Origin: Spirochaetaceae bacterium 4572_59 | Lineage (GTDB): Bacteria > Spirochaetota > Spirochaetia > DSM-2461 | Length of the DNA stretch: 64,000 nucleotides | Direction of reading: 5' to 3' | Assembly: GCA_002084805.1 (NCBI GenBank) | Contig: NBMC01000002.1 | Location: forward strand, 88,736 to 152,735 | In this document: piece by piece, positions 36,385-44,667 of the stretch | Numbering within the stretch: position 1 is the stretch's first letter | Layout: the number at the start of each line of letters is the position of its first letter | Translations under genes and position numbers: made by a program | The notes under the pieces: generated by a model | Seen by the model: only the letters and a program-made list of their open reading frames with translations | Databases searched by the model: none | Told to the model about the DNA's origin: nothing

Positions 36385-37227
36385 TTACTCTTCAAGAGAC
36401 CGTTTACCGGGACCATCATAATACTCAGGAGACTGAAGGGAAAGGTCCAAAGGCTGAGTTATTTCCGAATTTCCTGAACCTCTCCAGGCTTTCTCCCTAT
36501 CCTGCTCTTCCAGGCTATGAGCAACCAGAGAAACGGTTCTGGACAAAATAGCCAGACCTTTTATCTGTCCAGGAGTAAAATCCATATCAGATAGAATGGC
36601 GGCCATAATGCCAGGGGCATTCAGATAAAGGGTTCGGCTGTAATATCTACCTGTCGCATCCTGAATGGCATGGGCCAATTGCTGATGCGGACCTTGGATT
36701 CCATATTCGGCGGCCAGTTCACACAATCTGTCTACCCGGGGATCTCTTATATGCTGAGGATGATGATAGCCGTTAAGGATTTTCTTTTCAGCTCGATACT
36801 CCCGGACCATCTTTTCGGCCATTTCATTAAGGGAGAGACCCTTTTTATCAGCCTGCAGCACAGCAGCCTGAAACATCTGAGCGGGAATATCGGCCGAAGC
36901 ATGACGCTCTCCCATAGTCAGCATACCGCCAGCAACAGCCGTATTCAGAGGAACACCTCCAGAAGCAACAAAACGGGATGAAACAGAGGAGGGAGAAAAG
37001 GCATGTTCGCAGAAGGATACCATAATGGCATTAATCATCTTTACACAGGGATCATCCGGTAATTCACCTTTTAATACCAGGTGCACCATGGAGGCAAAAT
37101 CCAGATTTCCCGTCAGTTCATTCAGATCATATCCCCGGACATTTATCTCATCTCTTGTTTTATAGGATATGGCAGTTCGCCAGTGAAAAGGTTCTTTCTG
37201 GTTTTTCAAAATTCCAATACTCCTCAA
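36385..37227 (-). CDS. Citrate-synthase-fold enzyme, citryl-CoA lyase-like
   Basis: A protein of up to 280 aa, shorter than citrate synthase (about 430), keeping the core: SVSSRFVASGGVPLNTAVAGG, a GYHHPQHIRDPR segment like GFGHPVYKxxDPR of citrate synthase, and ILSRTVSLVAHSLEEQ. This short form is called citryl-CoA lyase or a citrate-synthase-like enzyme; the true reaction cannot be read from sequence. The listed start is TTG; a second TTG at 37209 has GAGGAG ten bases upstream and is the better candidate. It lies 46 bases before the TagF-like copy 2 gene and may be in that operon. Confidence 0.75.
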   Translation of the reverse strand: MRSIGILKNQKEPFHWRTAISYKTRDEINVRGYDLNELTGNLDFASMVHLVLKGELPDDPCVKMINAIMVSFCEHAFSPSSVSSRFVASGGVPLNTAVAGGMLTMGERHASADIPAQMFQAAVLQADKKGLSLNEMAEKMVREYRAEKKILNGYHHPQHIRDPRVDRLCELAAEYGIQGPHQQLAHAIQDATGRYYSRTLYLNAPGIMAAILSDMDFTPGQIKGLAILSRTVSLVAHSLEEQDREKAWRGSGNSEITQPLDLSLQSPEYYDGPGKRSLEE

Positions 37228-37336
37228 GTCAAAAGGCTAGTCTTTAGTTGTAGAATCTTCAAGTTAGGATTTCCCATTTTTCATTGATTCAGAAACATAT
37301 GTTGAAATTAATAGGATTTTTAGTTTAAATGTCTTT

Positions 37337-38467
37337 ATGAAAAATAAAAAGAACATACTTATTATCTTCGGAACCAGACCGGAAGCAATTAAAATGGCCC
37401 CTTTGGTTCATGCCTTTAAAGTAGAAGAGAGTTTTAATACAAAGGTTCTGGTAACAGCCCAGCACAGGGAAATGCTTGATCAGGTTCTTCAACTCTTTGA
37501 AATTACCCCTGACTATGACCTGAATCTTATGAAACCGGGACAGACTCTGAGCGATGTGCACTGTAATGTTTTGAAAGGAGTGGAATCCATTATCCTCGAG
37601 TCTAAACCTGATTACATGTTTGTACATGGAGATACAGCAACCAGTACTGCAGCAGCACAGGCAGGTTTTTACCACCAGATCCCTGTCGCTCATATTGAAG
37701 CCGGTCTCAGAACCGGTAATATGTACTCTCCTTTTCCTGAAGAGATTAACCGGAAACTAACGGCACAGATGGCAACTTACCATTTTGCCCCTACAGAACT
37801 GGCAAAGGATAATCTGCTGAAGGAAAATAATACCCAATCCATTGTCGTAACAGGCAATACGGTTATAGACGCCCTTCAATGGGTAATGGAAAAGATAAAA
37901 AGAGAGAAGATCCAGTATCCTGAACTTAAAGGGATAAATCTTGATGAAAAGATTGTACTGATTACAGGCCATAGAAGAGAAAATTTCGGAGAAGGATTTC
38001 TGAATATCTGCCATGCCATTAAAGTACTGGCAGAGAAAAACGGAGATTCCACATTCATCTACCCGGTTCATCTGAATCCCAATGTACGAAAACCTGTTAA
38101 TGAGATTCTTACAGGAATTGAAAATATCAAACTGATTGAACCATTAACTTATGAACCATTTATTGCCTTAATGTCCTCATCCTATCTAGTCCTGACAGAT
38201 TCTGGAGGAATACAGGAAGAAGCCCCGGGATTGGGTAAACCGGTACTGGTTATGCGGGATACGACGGAACGACCCGAAGCAGTAAAAGCTGGAACAGTCC
38301 GTTTAGTCGGAACAGATAAAAATGCCATAATCACCCATGTTCAGGAATTAATGGATTCCAGAGAAAAGTATGATTTAATGGCTCAGGCAAAAAACCCCTA
38401 TGGTGATGGTAAAGCATCATCAAGAATTGTAAGCTTTTTCAAGAGTCTGCAAAGGGTTGATGTATGA
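37337..38467 (+). CDS. wecB: UDP-N-acetylglucosamine 2-epimerase (non-hydrolysing)
   Basis: An enzyme of 376 aa that interconverts UDP-GlcNAc and UDP-ManNAc. The family motifs are intact: IIFGTRPEAIKMAPL, FVHGDTATSTAAAQAG, AHIEAGLRTGN, ITGHRREN and LTDSGGIQEEAPGLGKPVL. No WecC dehydrogenase is next to it, so UDP-ManNAc may be used directly. The GT4 gene follows with an ATGA overlap. It diverges from the citrate-synthase-like gene. Confidence 0.93.
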   Translation: MKNKKNILIIFGTRPEAIKMAPLVHAFKVEESFNTKVLVTAQHREMLDQVLQLFEITPDYDLNLMKPGQTLSDVHCNVLKGVESIILESKPDYMFVHGDTATSTAAAQAGFYHQIPVAHIEAGLRTGNMYSPFPEEINRKLTAQMATYHFAPTELAKDNLLKENNTQSIVVTGNTVIDALQWVMEKIKREKIQYPELKGINLDEKIVLITGHRRENFGEGFLNICHAIKVLAEKNGDSTFIYPVHLNPNVRKPVNEILTGIENIKLIEPLTYEPFIALMSSSYLVLTDSGGIQEEAPGLGKPVLVMRDTTERPEAVKAGTVRLVGTDKNAIITHVQELMDSREKYDLMAQAKNPYGDGKASSRIVSFFKSLQRVDV

Positions 38468-39588
38468 AAATTCTAATTTGTGCTTTGAATGGTTATCCCT
38501 CCCCCAATGATATTTACAGCAGCGGATTTATCCATCAGCGAGTCCTTGGTTATCAGAAAGCCGGTCACGAATGCGTAGTCTTCAGCGTCAAACATGAAAA
38601 TAATGGATATGAGTATGATGGGGTTAAGGTTTATCAGAGGACAATGGCCGGATTGGCCGATATTTACAAACTTGTTAAACCGGATATTCTTTTTACTCAC
38701 TTTGTAAACCGTCATTATGTTAATTGGCTGGAAGAAAACAGTATAACCATTCCTCAGGTTATCTGGATTCATGGATTTGAAGCACTTTCCTGGAAAAGAC
38801 GACTATTTTCATTCAGTTTTTCAAAGGAATTCATCAAATTCATTCTTGCAAACACAAAAAAACGATGGATTTGGCGTAAAAGCTGGAAGAATCGGAAAGA
38901 CGTTTGGAAAAATGCTTCTTTTATTTTTGTTTCCCAATGGATGAAAAAGATAGCAGAGGCAGATCTTGGATTCCGTTTTTCCAGGTCCAGCATAATTCCC
39001 AATCCGATTAATCATGAACATTTTAAATTTACTGAATACGATGAATCAAGAAGATTAAAAGCTGTTATGATCCGATCCTTTGATTCCAGAAAATATGCTA
39101 CTGACATAGCAATTGATGCAATCAAAATTCTGTCTAGATCTCCAGTTTTTGACCAGTTTCAATTTTCTATTTATGGAAAAGGAAAGCTCTTTGATAAACA
39201 GACTGAGAAAATAAAAGGATTCCCCAATGTATCTCTTCATAATCATTTTGTTGATCAGAAAAATATACCGGAAATCCATCAACAGCATGGCATTCTTCTC
39301 TGTCCGACAAGACAGGATGCTCAGGGAGTGACCATGTGCGAAGGGATGAGTTCAGGTTTGATAACAATTGCATCTAACAATACTGCAATCCCTGAATATA
39401 TGCCTGATGGCTGCGGCTACAGAGGGAATACTCCCGGTGAAGTAGCGGAGATCCTTGAGCATATTGCATCACATCCTGAAGAAGCACTGCTCTTTGCAAA
39501 GCAGGGAAGTGATTTTATTCTCAATAAATGTCATTACGACAGGATTATAGAAAAGGAGCTGGAAGTAGCAAAAGGCCTTTCTGATTAA
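38464..39588 (+). CDS. GT4-family glycosyltransferase
   Basis: A GT-B glycosyltransferase of 374 aa. The N-terminal domain has ICALNGYPSPNDIYSSGFIH and an acceptor-side WIHGFEALSW. The donor side has PTRQDAQGVTMCEGMSSGL, corresponding to the EX7E motif region of GT4 enzymes. It overlaps the epimerase stop by 4 bases, so it may use the UDP-ManNAc made by WecB or build on it; this is inference from position. It ends against the converging Wzi-like gene. Confidence 0.85.
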   Translation: MKILICALNGYPSPNDIYSSGFIHQRVLGYQKAGHECVVFSVKHENNGYEYDGVKVYQRTMAGLADIYKLVKPDILFTHFVNRHYVNWLEENSITIPQVIWIHGFEALSWKRRLFSFSFSKEFIKFILANTKKRWIWRKSWKNRKDVWKNASFIFVSQWMKKIAEADLGFRFSRSSIIPNPINHEHFKFTEYDESRRLKAVMIRSFDSRKYATDIAIDAIKILSRSPVFDQFQFSIYGKGKLFDKQTEKIKGFPNVSLHNHFVDQKNIPEIHQQHGILLCPTRQDAQGVTMCEGMSSGLITIASNNTAIPEYMPDGCGYRGNTPGEVAEILEHIASHPEEALLFAKQGSDFILNKCHYDRIIEKELEVAKGLSD

Positions 39589-41162
39589 AAACGATAAGAA
39601 TAGAGAGTTGATATATATATCCCATGGAGATCATTATCAGCTTCTAAATTCCAGTTTTTATTAAAAATATAGGCTACCTCGAGTGATAGTATACTTTTTT
39701 TATTTATAAAATAACTGCCGGACAATCCGGCGGCTATTTCAACCGGAATCCTATCATTATTATCATCTGATCCATCAAGAGAATATAATAAAGTATCATC
39801 CTGTTTATACCTTGAGATATAAGTTCCGAGCTTTCCGAATGGAGCATAAAAATCCAATCCAAGGTATTGGTAATTACTTGCAGAACCTATTCCAGCCCCC
39901 AGAATCTGACCTTGACTGGTATACCCTAGATTTGTTTTATGATGTCTGTAAAATCCCCCACCCCAAGAATCTGAAAGCATATAATCCATACTCCACACGG
40001 TAGAGCTTAATTCTCCATTCAATTCAAAATATTTTTCCCTGTTCTTCAGAAATATGTTCTTTTTAAATCCAAGCGTATAAGCTGCTGTATGTTCCGGTGT
40101 CTCAATCCATCCTGAAATATTGGGAGAATAATCCTCACGCATCCATTCTCCATAGAATTCTGCCCCTGATGCAGGGAATAGCCAGCTAAAAGTAAGAGAT
40201 GCTCGACCATCAGTTTCATCTTGACCGAATTCTAACATTCCTGATGTAATTCCAAAGTTCAAAGGTTCCAGAATACTCTCATATGTATAATCATTAAAAC
40301 TTACCTGAGCGGTTCTATGAAAACCTATTACCAATTCAGGCAGAAATGAAGGAGCATAAGAAATAGATAAACCAGAAATAAAATCCTGGTACTCATCGGG
40401 AGCTTTCTCGAAATACTCGGAACTCTTCAGCCATCCCCACCACATTCGAAATTCCATATCTCCGAAGCGGGTTTCCGTTTTATTCAATCCAAAATCTATA
40501 TGGGGAAATCCACCGGCATTATTACTCAAGATAAGGGCATTCTGCTCTCCCGGACCTATCCAGACTTCTTCATTACCAAATCCCAGGGTCCAGCTATTAT
40601 AATTGAAACGGATCTGTGACTGGCCATAATCCCAATACCCTAAGGCATCATCTCCAAAACGCTGAGGGAGGTCTATACCGTAATACATATACCCGTACTC
40701 AGAACCGGAGTATCTACTTGCTTCCTGAATATCGTAATCCAGATTCTGAGAGAAATTCAGTTCAGGATCAATAATGATATCAACACAGGGAGATTTAAAG
40801 GCTATACCACCGTCCAGCTGCATATTATAGCCCCGTCCCTGCCAGAGACTGCCATCATTCATACCATGAGGCGTATTCAGATTGTAGGATTGGAATAGGG
40901 ATGTATCCAGTATTGTAAAGTAGGAATTTTCAGTGATGTGAAAATATTCCTCCTCTTTTCGTTGATCCTTCCATAGTCCATTTCCTGATTCATCCCACTT
41001 ATTACTGGAGTAGGAACCATAGTTTAAATAAGGAGTATCTATTTCTCCCTGAAGGAAGAGTGTTTCAAGATAATCTTCATGGTATGAATTTACAGTTTCA
41101 TTTGAAAAAAGATCAAAAAAAAGGAAAAAAGTTACACAAAATAATAGGATCTTCGTTTTCAA
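39585..41162 (-). CDS. Wzi-like capsule assembly outer-membrane protein
   Basis: A protein of 525 aa with a signal peptide (ending near FDLFSNE) and a long series of amphipathic beta strands rich in Tyr, Trp and Gly. The recognisable Wzi-type core is IGPGEQNALILSNNAGGFPH followed by RMWWGWLKSSEY. In E. coli Wzi is an 18-strand barrel that holds capsular polysaccharide at the surface. The C-terminus ends in aromatic YSYRF, suitable for BAM-dependent insertion. A small hairpin (ATAGCC/GGCTAT, 41187-41205) lies in its leader. It supports the view that this locus makes a surface polysaccharide. Confidence 0.8.
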   Translation of the reverse strand: MKTKILLFCVTFFLFFDLFSNETVNSYHEDYLETLFLQGEIDTPYLNYGSYSSNKWDESGNGLWKDQRKEEEYFHITENSYFTILDTSLFQSYNLNTPHGMNDGSLWQGRGYNMQLDGGIAFKSPCVDIIIDPELNFSQNLDYDIQEASRYSGSEYGYMYYGIDLPQRFGDDALGYWDYGQSQIRFNYNSWTLGFGNEEVWIGPGEQNALILSNNAGGFPHIDFGLNKTETRFGDMEFRMWWGWLKSSEYFEKAPDEYQDFISGLSISYAPSFLPELVIGFHRTAQVSFNDYTYESILEPLNFGITSGMLEFGQDETDGRASLTFSWLFPASGAEFYGEWMREDYSPNISGWIETPEHTAAYTLGFKKNIFLKNREKYFELNGELSSTVWSMDYMLSDSWGGGFYRHHKTNLGYTSQGQILGAGIGSASNYQYLGLDFYAPFGKLGTYISRYKQDDTLLYSLDGSDDNNDRIPVEIAAGLSGSYFINKKSILSLEVAYIFNKNWNLEADNDLHGIYISTLYSYRF

Positions 41163-41392
41163 CAGGGACTCCTTGAATAAACATGGATAGCCCTCTTAAG
41201 GCTATTCTTTTACAATAAAACAAATTTAATGATTCACTGGGATTCTATATTATGAAGGAATGATTTTCAAGGATGGAAAATGAGAGAGATGTCCCTCACC
41301 TATATTATATATTGGTATTATGATTAATCAAACATCAACTATTTTCGCTTTAATAAAAGAAAAGGACATTCTGTTTCAACGATTAAGCCATA

Positions 41393-42290
41393 TCACTCAT
41401 ACCGGACAAACTTATAATTCCCATCCAGTGTCAATGCAAAGGTGATGTCGAAGGGCCTGTTATCCTCATCATAGTTGCTGGAGTAGTAGGTTCCGTCGGA
41501 ATCTCCCAGGGCAACGGGAACGGCCAGGTACAGTTTAATATCATCTTGGCACTTATAGCTCAGTCCGGGCATCCATTTGGCGGTATTTTCATTGGAATTA
41601 TACAAACATCGGGAGAAAAACCGTAAAGTATTTCCTTTTATCGGCCTGTAGTAGAGGTTTAGAGCCTAGTTATGGCCGTACACATAGGGGCTCTCCTCCT
41701 CAATCAGCTCATCATCCTCTTCGGTATAATAGGTATAACGCTCTCCGTTGTAGAAGTATTCGGCATTAATGCTGAGTTTGTCATCAAAGAAGTCATCAGC
41801 GAATCCAATACTCCCCGAATAGAGGGGATCCCCCAGGGTTTCACTATCCACGGAGATAAGACCTTCCGCATAGAGTTCTGTGGGCCGGTGGTTCTTCCGA
41901 TCTTCAAGCCCCACTTCTTCAAGGAGATGATTGATCCATTCCGTCCTTTCTTTTTTAGGGAGGCGGTCCCGTCCCAGCATAAGGGGGAGTTCGACGTTTT
42001 CATATACGTTCAGTACGGGAAGAAGGTTAGAGGATTGAAAGAAGAAGCCTATGGTTTTATAACGCAGTCTGGTCATTTCCGAGCGGTTCAGTTTACGGAC
42101 ATCCCTGTCCTGAATCGTAAGCTTCCCCCCGGAGGGTTTATCAATTAAGCCGATTATATTCATTAGTGTCGTTTTACCGGATCCGGATGGTCCTGCTACA
42201 GAGACATCGTCCCCTTTTGTGATTTCAAGTTTAATTCCTTTGAGGGCGTGAACGTCCAGTTTTCCCGGGGGGGCCCTAGCCGTATGACAT
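41393..42290 (-). pseudogene. Chimera of an ABC-transporter ATPase fragment and an outer-membrane protein fragment
   Basis: One frame joins two unrelated genes. From about 42290 to 41870 it reads a LolD/MacB-type ATPase: Walker A GPSGSGKTTLMNIIGL, Q-loop FFFQSSNLLPVLNVYEN, up to RPTEL just before the signature motif. It then switches to YAEGLISVDSETLGDP and an acidic, Tyr-rich outer-membrane protein tail. An in-frame TAG at 41666-41668 interrupts the tail, which continues to the strand-like end DGNYKFVRYE at 41393. No start codon is evident for the ATPase part. The junction is a fusion by deletion or recombination; neither half can work. Confidence 0.8.
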
Positions 42291-42332
42291 TAACGGGAGG
42301 ATTTTGATAATAATTATCTTTCTTTATGATTC

Positions 42333-42896
42333 TTATCCATCTAATTCAGGCTGGTCGTGCGCTCCGCTTACTGCTCTGGTCATAAATCCTTCGGATTTAT
42401 TGCTCGAGCATGCTTCCAACTCGCCTATGCAACCTCGGTACTCCCCGGACTGGATGTTTTCAATCCACTCCCGATTCTCCAGATACCAGCGGACCGTCTT
42501 CCTCAATCCCTCTTCAAAGTTGTCCGCCCAGGCTTTGCGGGCGGCATCCAGCAGGGTGAAGGTTCCGTTCACATTTGTTTTGATAAAAGCTTCCGGCCCT
42601 TCTATGGAGCGGTCCACATGACTTTCGGCAGCTAGATGGCAGACGGCATCGATTTCGTAATCATTAAACAGAGGGGCCACAAAATCTGCATCCCAGATGT
42701 CCCCCTGTTTGAAGATATAACGGTCTTGGTAGGCAGCAGCCACATCGTTCAGGCTGGCGGCATTACCGGCGTAGGTCAGTTTATCCAGGTTGATGATGCG
42801 ACCCTTGAATTCAGAATTGTTCAGGAGAACCCTGATAAAGTTGCTCCCGATAAAGCCGGCTCTGCCGGTAACAAGGATGTTATTAAAAGTTCTCAT
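42333..42896 (-). pseudogene. rmlB: rmlB (dTDP-glucose 4,6-dehydratase) copy 1, internally deleted with a palindromic insert
   Basis: The start is normal (MRTFNNILVTGRAGFIGSNF; the usual GGAGFIG has become GRAGFIG) and reads about 125 residues of RmlB to DAARKAWADNF. It then jumps in frame to the C-terminal EEGLRKTVRWYLENREWIEN. About 180 residues including the catalytic YxxxK are missing compared with the copy at 44.7-45.7 kb. Near the end a ~91-bp palindromic element (42348-42438) adds 30 foreign residues in frame. The enzyme cannot be active. Confidence 0.88.
42348..42438. repeat. REP-like palindromic element inserted in rmlB copy 1
   Basis: Comparison with rmlB copy 2 shows an extra ~91 bp here. 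Its centre is a perfect hairpin ATAAATCC-TTC-GGATTTAT (42382-42400), flanked by GTGCGCTCCGC on one side and CATGCTTCCAACTCGCC on the other. The insert keeps the reading frame open. Confidence 0.65.
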
Positions 42897-42901
42897 ATGA
42901 T

Positions 42902-43198
42902 TTATATTCCTTGCTTTTTTATTTCGGGGATAATAGGTAGACGGGAGTGATCAAAATCCTCTTTTGTAAATCCGAAAGCTTCAATATCGGAATCGTAATC
43001 TTTTCCCAGAGAGAAGATTTCCCTTGAATGGGATTCAGAGTCATCCAATACAACAGCAATATCAATATCGCTCCATTCGCCCTGGGTTCCCATGGCATAC
43101 GAACCGTAAAGATAGACATTATCCACCCTGTAGGTCTTTCCTAATAGCTCAGCAAATTTTTTTATTTTTAGACGAAGGGAATCAGCAATTTCAAACAC
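42902..43198 (-). CDS. Minimal nucleotidyltransferase (MntA-like), orphan
   Basis: A protein of 98 aa with the polymerase-beta-like signature YGSYAMGTQGEWSDID and a following acidic residue region (DSDIEAFGF). Such proteins are antitoxins of HEPN toxins: MntA AMPylates HepT. The start is GTG. Upstream, in the same direction, only the C-terminal stub of a possible HEPN gene remains, so the partner is lost. The next intact pair at 43.7-44.5 kb is a different subfamily. Confidence 0.75.
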   Translation of the reverse strand: MFEIADSLRLKIKKFAELLGKTYRVDNVYLYGSYAMGTQGEWSDIDIAVVLDDSESHSREIFSLGKDYDSDIEAFGFTKEDFDHSRLPIIPEIKKQGI

Positions 43199-43360
43199 TT
43201 CACAACCTCCAGAGATTTCTCAATAATTACAGCGGATTTCTCCCTACTGATATCCTTGGAAAGAGTCTTGATTCTTTCCCCATAACGGCAAGTTTAATCC
43301 GGAATGGGTGGCAGGATAGAGTCGGGTACCGGAACCTCCGGCCAGGATTATTGCTTTCAT
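43168..43360 (-). pseudogene. Remnant: rmlA 5' stub joined to a HEPN-like C-terminal fragment
   Basis: From ATG 43360 the sequence reads MKAIILAGGSGTRLYPATHS, the start of glucose-1-phosphate thymidylyltransferase, then diverges and stops near 43250. In another frame SREKSAVIIEKSLEVVKCLK resembles the last helix of a HEPN protein and ends inside the MntA-like gene. The best reading is a deletion that fused the rmlA start to the end of a hepT-like gene. Confidence 0.6.
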
Positions 43361-43446
43361 GACATTATGATATCAAAGGATTGAGAAAAAGATAAGTTAT
43401 TATGGATTTCTTCTGCGCAAAAGACACAGTATCTTCCGTCTTCTGA

Positions 43447-43605
43447 AAAAAATGCCGCGAGCCTTTTGTGGGGATCGGCAAACCGGAACCTTTGAAATTT
43501 CAACTGCAGGGCTGCTGGTCACGCCGGATCAATCAGGAACATAGGCTGGTGTATGAGGTATCGGATAAAGCTATTACGATTATCGGCTGCCGCTTTCATT
43601 ATTAG
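43447..43605 (+). pseudogene. yoeB/txe-type toxin, 5'-truncated
   Basis: A frame open from 43447 to TAG at 43603 reads GIGKPEPLKFQLQGCWSRRI, then EHRLVYEVSD and ends with IIGCRFHY. These are the C-terminal motifs of YoeB-family mRNA interferases, including the terminal HY. The N-terminal half and the YefM antitoxin are missing. The rest of the 43361-43722 interval holds nothing I can recognise. Confidence 0.8.
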
Positions 43606-43722
43606 GGTTGGTAAAATTAGATTTTTCTAAAGCAATCGTTCTTCTATTGATCCCAATACCGAAATTCAGAGAGGAAGCCGCCAAAGCAGACAAATCCAAT
43701 CGCACTGTGTTATACTTTTGAT

Positions 43723-44124
43723 ATGGAAAGACAGGAGATCCTGGACAGTATAAGCAGTTATTTTGAATTCCGTACTGATATCCATACGGTCATTGTCTAT
43801 GGATCGGTAGCCGGGGGGAACTATGGCAAGGAGAGTGATGTAGATATAGCCCTGGCATCATCCACTCCCCTGGGTTATAAGGGATTACTCCGGATGAATA
43901 CGGATTTACAATTGAAACTCCATCGCAATATTGACCTTATAGACTTGGATAAAGCGAAAGGCCTCATACACTACAAAATTATCAGCAAGGGGCTTCGACT
44001 GAAGTATTCGGGAAGAGAACTGTCTGCACACATGATACGAGCCCTTGATTTTAAAACGGACTTTCTGCCTCAGCTGACAGCCATGCAGATTAAAAGGATT
44101 GAAAAAACAGCCTATGGAAGCTGA
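43723..44124 (+). CDS. mntA: MntA-type nucleotidyltransferase antitoxin
   Basis: A protein of 133 aa with the catalytic motif GSVAGGNYGKESDVDIAL (GSx10DxD) and a third acidic site in NIDLIDLDKA. In the HepT/MntA system this enzyme transfers AMP groups to a Tyr of the toxin and so inactivates it. It overlaps the HepT gene by 11 bases, which gives the normal antitoxin-toxin pairing. The gene lies in a patch of gene debris and is likely mobile. Confidence 0.85.
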   Translation: MERQEILDSISSYFEFRTDIHTVIVYGSVAGGNYGKESDVDIALASSTPLGYKGLLRMNTDLQLKLHRNIDLIDLDKAKGLIHYKIISKGLRLKYSGRELSAHMIRALDFKTDFLPQLTAMQIKRIEKTAYGS

Positions 44125-44527
44125 AATACTGATTGCTAAGATGGAATCACTGAGTCGCTGTATACTTAGAATCGAAAGTAAGTGTCCCGATCAGAAGCAT
44201 ATACTCAAAGAAAATCTTGATTTACAGGATATCATCGTTATCAATTTGGAAAGGGCGGTTCAGCAATGTGTTGATACGGGGCTTCATATTTTAAGCGATT
44301 ATGCCGGTTCCCCCGTAAATAGTATGGCTGATGTGTTCCAATCCCTTGCAAAAAACAGCATTATCAGCGAAAAATTGGCCCTGAACCTGATTGCCGCTGT
44401 CGGTTTCCGGAATATTGCCGTTCATGAATACAGATCTATCGACTGGAATATTGTGTGGTCCATAATAAATGCCAATCTGAATGATTTCAGAGACTTTCAA
44501 AAAGCGGTTCTTCATCTGCTTTCCTGA
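44114..44527 (+). CDS. hepT: HepT-type HEPN ribonuclease toxin
   Basis: An all-helical protein of 137 aa. The toxin motif Rx4HxY is present as RNIAVHEY; the Tyr is the residue AMPylated by MntA in characterised systems and the Arg/His are needed for RNA cleavage. I start at ATG 44114 (MEAEILIAKMES), within the end of mntA; an earlier ATG at 44099 is possible. Both genes look intact, so this is a likely functional toxin-antitoxin pair. Confidence 0.85.
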   Translation: MEAEILIAKMESLSRCILRIESKCPDQKHILKENLDLQDIIVINLERAVQQCVDTGLHILSDYAGSPVNSMADVFQSLAKNSIISEKLALNLIAAVGFRNIAVHEYRSIDWNIVWSIINANLNDFRDFQKAVLHLLS

Positions 44528-44552
44528 TTTAACTTTTGCAATTTCAGGCTCA

Positions 44553-44657
44553 TACCCTATTTTTGGGGCGAATCCCTGCCGAGGCAGGGTCGGGCTATGC
44601 GCTTGTATCTTTAAGCAGGCTTAAAGGATATCGCTTCTATCCCTTTCGCGTAGGGTA
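44553..44657. repeat. REP/BIME-like multi-hairpin element
   Basis: About 105 bp bounded by TACCCTA and TAGGGTA. Inside are a hairpin CCCTGC-CGAG-GCAGGG (44574-44589) and a longer one built on CTTTAAG-CAGG-CTTAAAG (44609-44626) that extends with TAT/ATA. The flanks CGGGCTATGCGCT and TATCGCTTCTATCCC are imperfect mirror images. The layout is that of REP-type elements moved by RAYT transposases; no RAYT gene is in the window. Confidence 0.6.
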
Positions 44658-44667
44658 AGAATAATGA

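Noticed and set aside
41183..41211. Hairpin ATAGCC/GGCTAT with T-rich end as a terminator
   Set aside because: No plus-strand gene reads into it; on the minus strand it lies in the leader of the Wzi-like gene.
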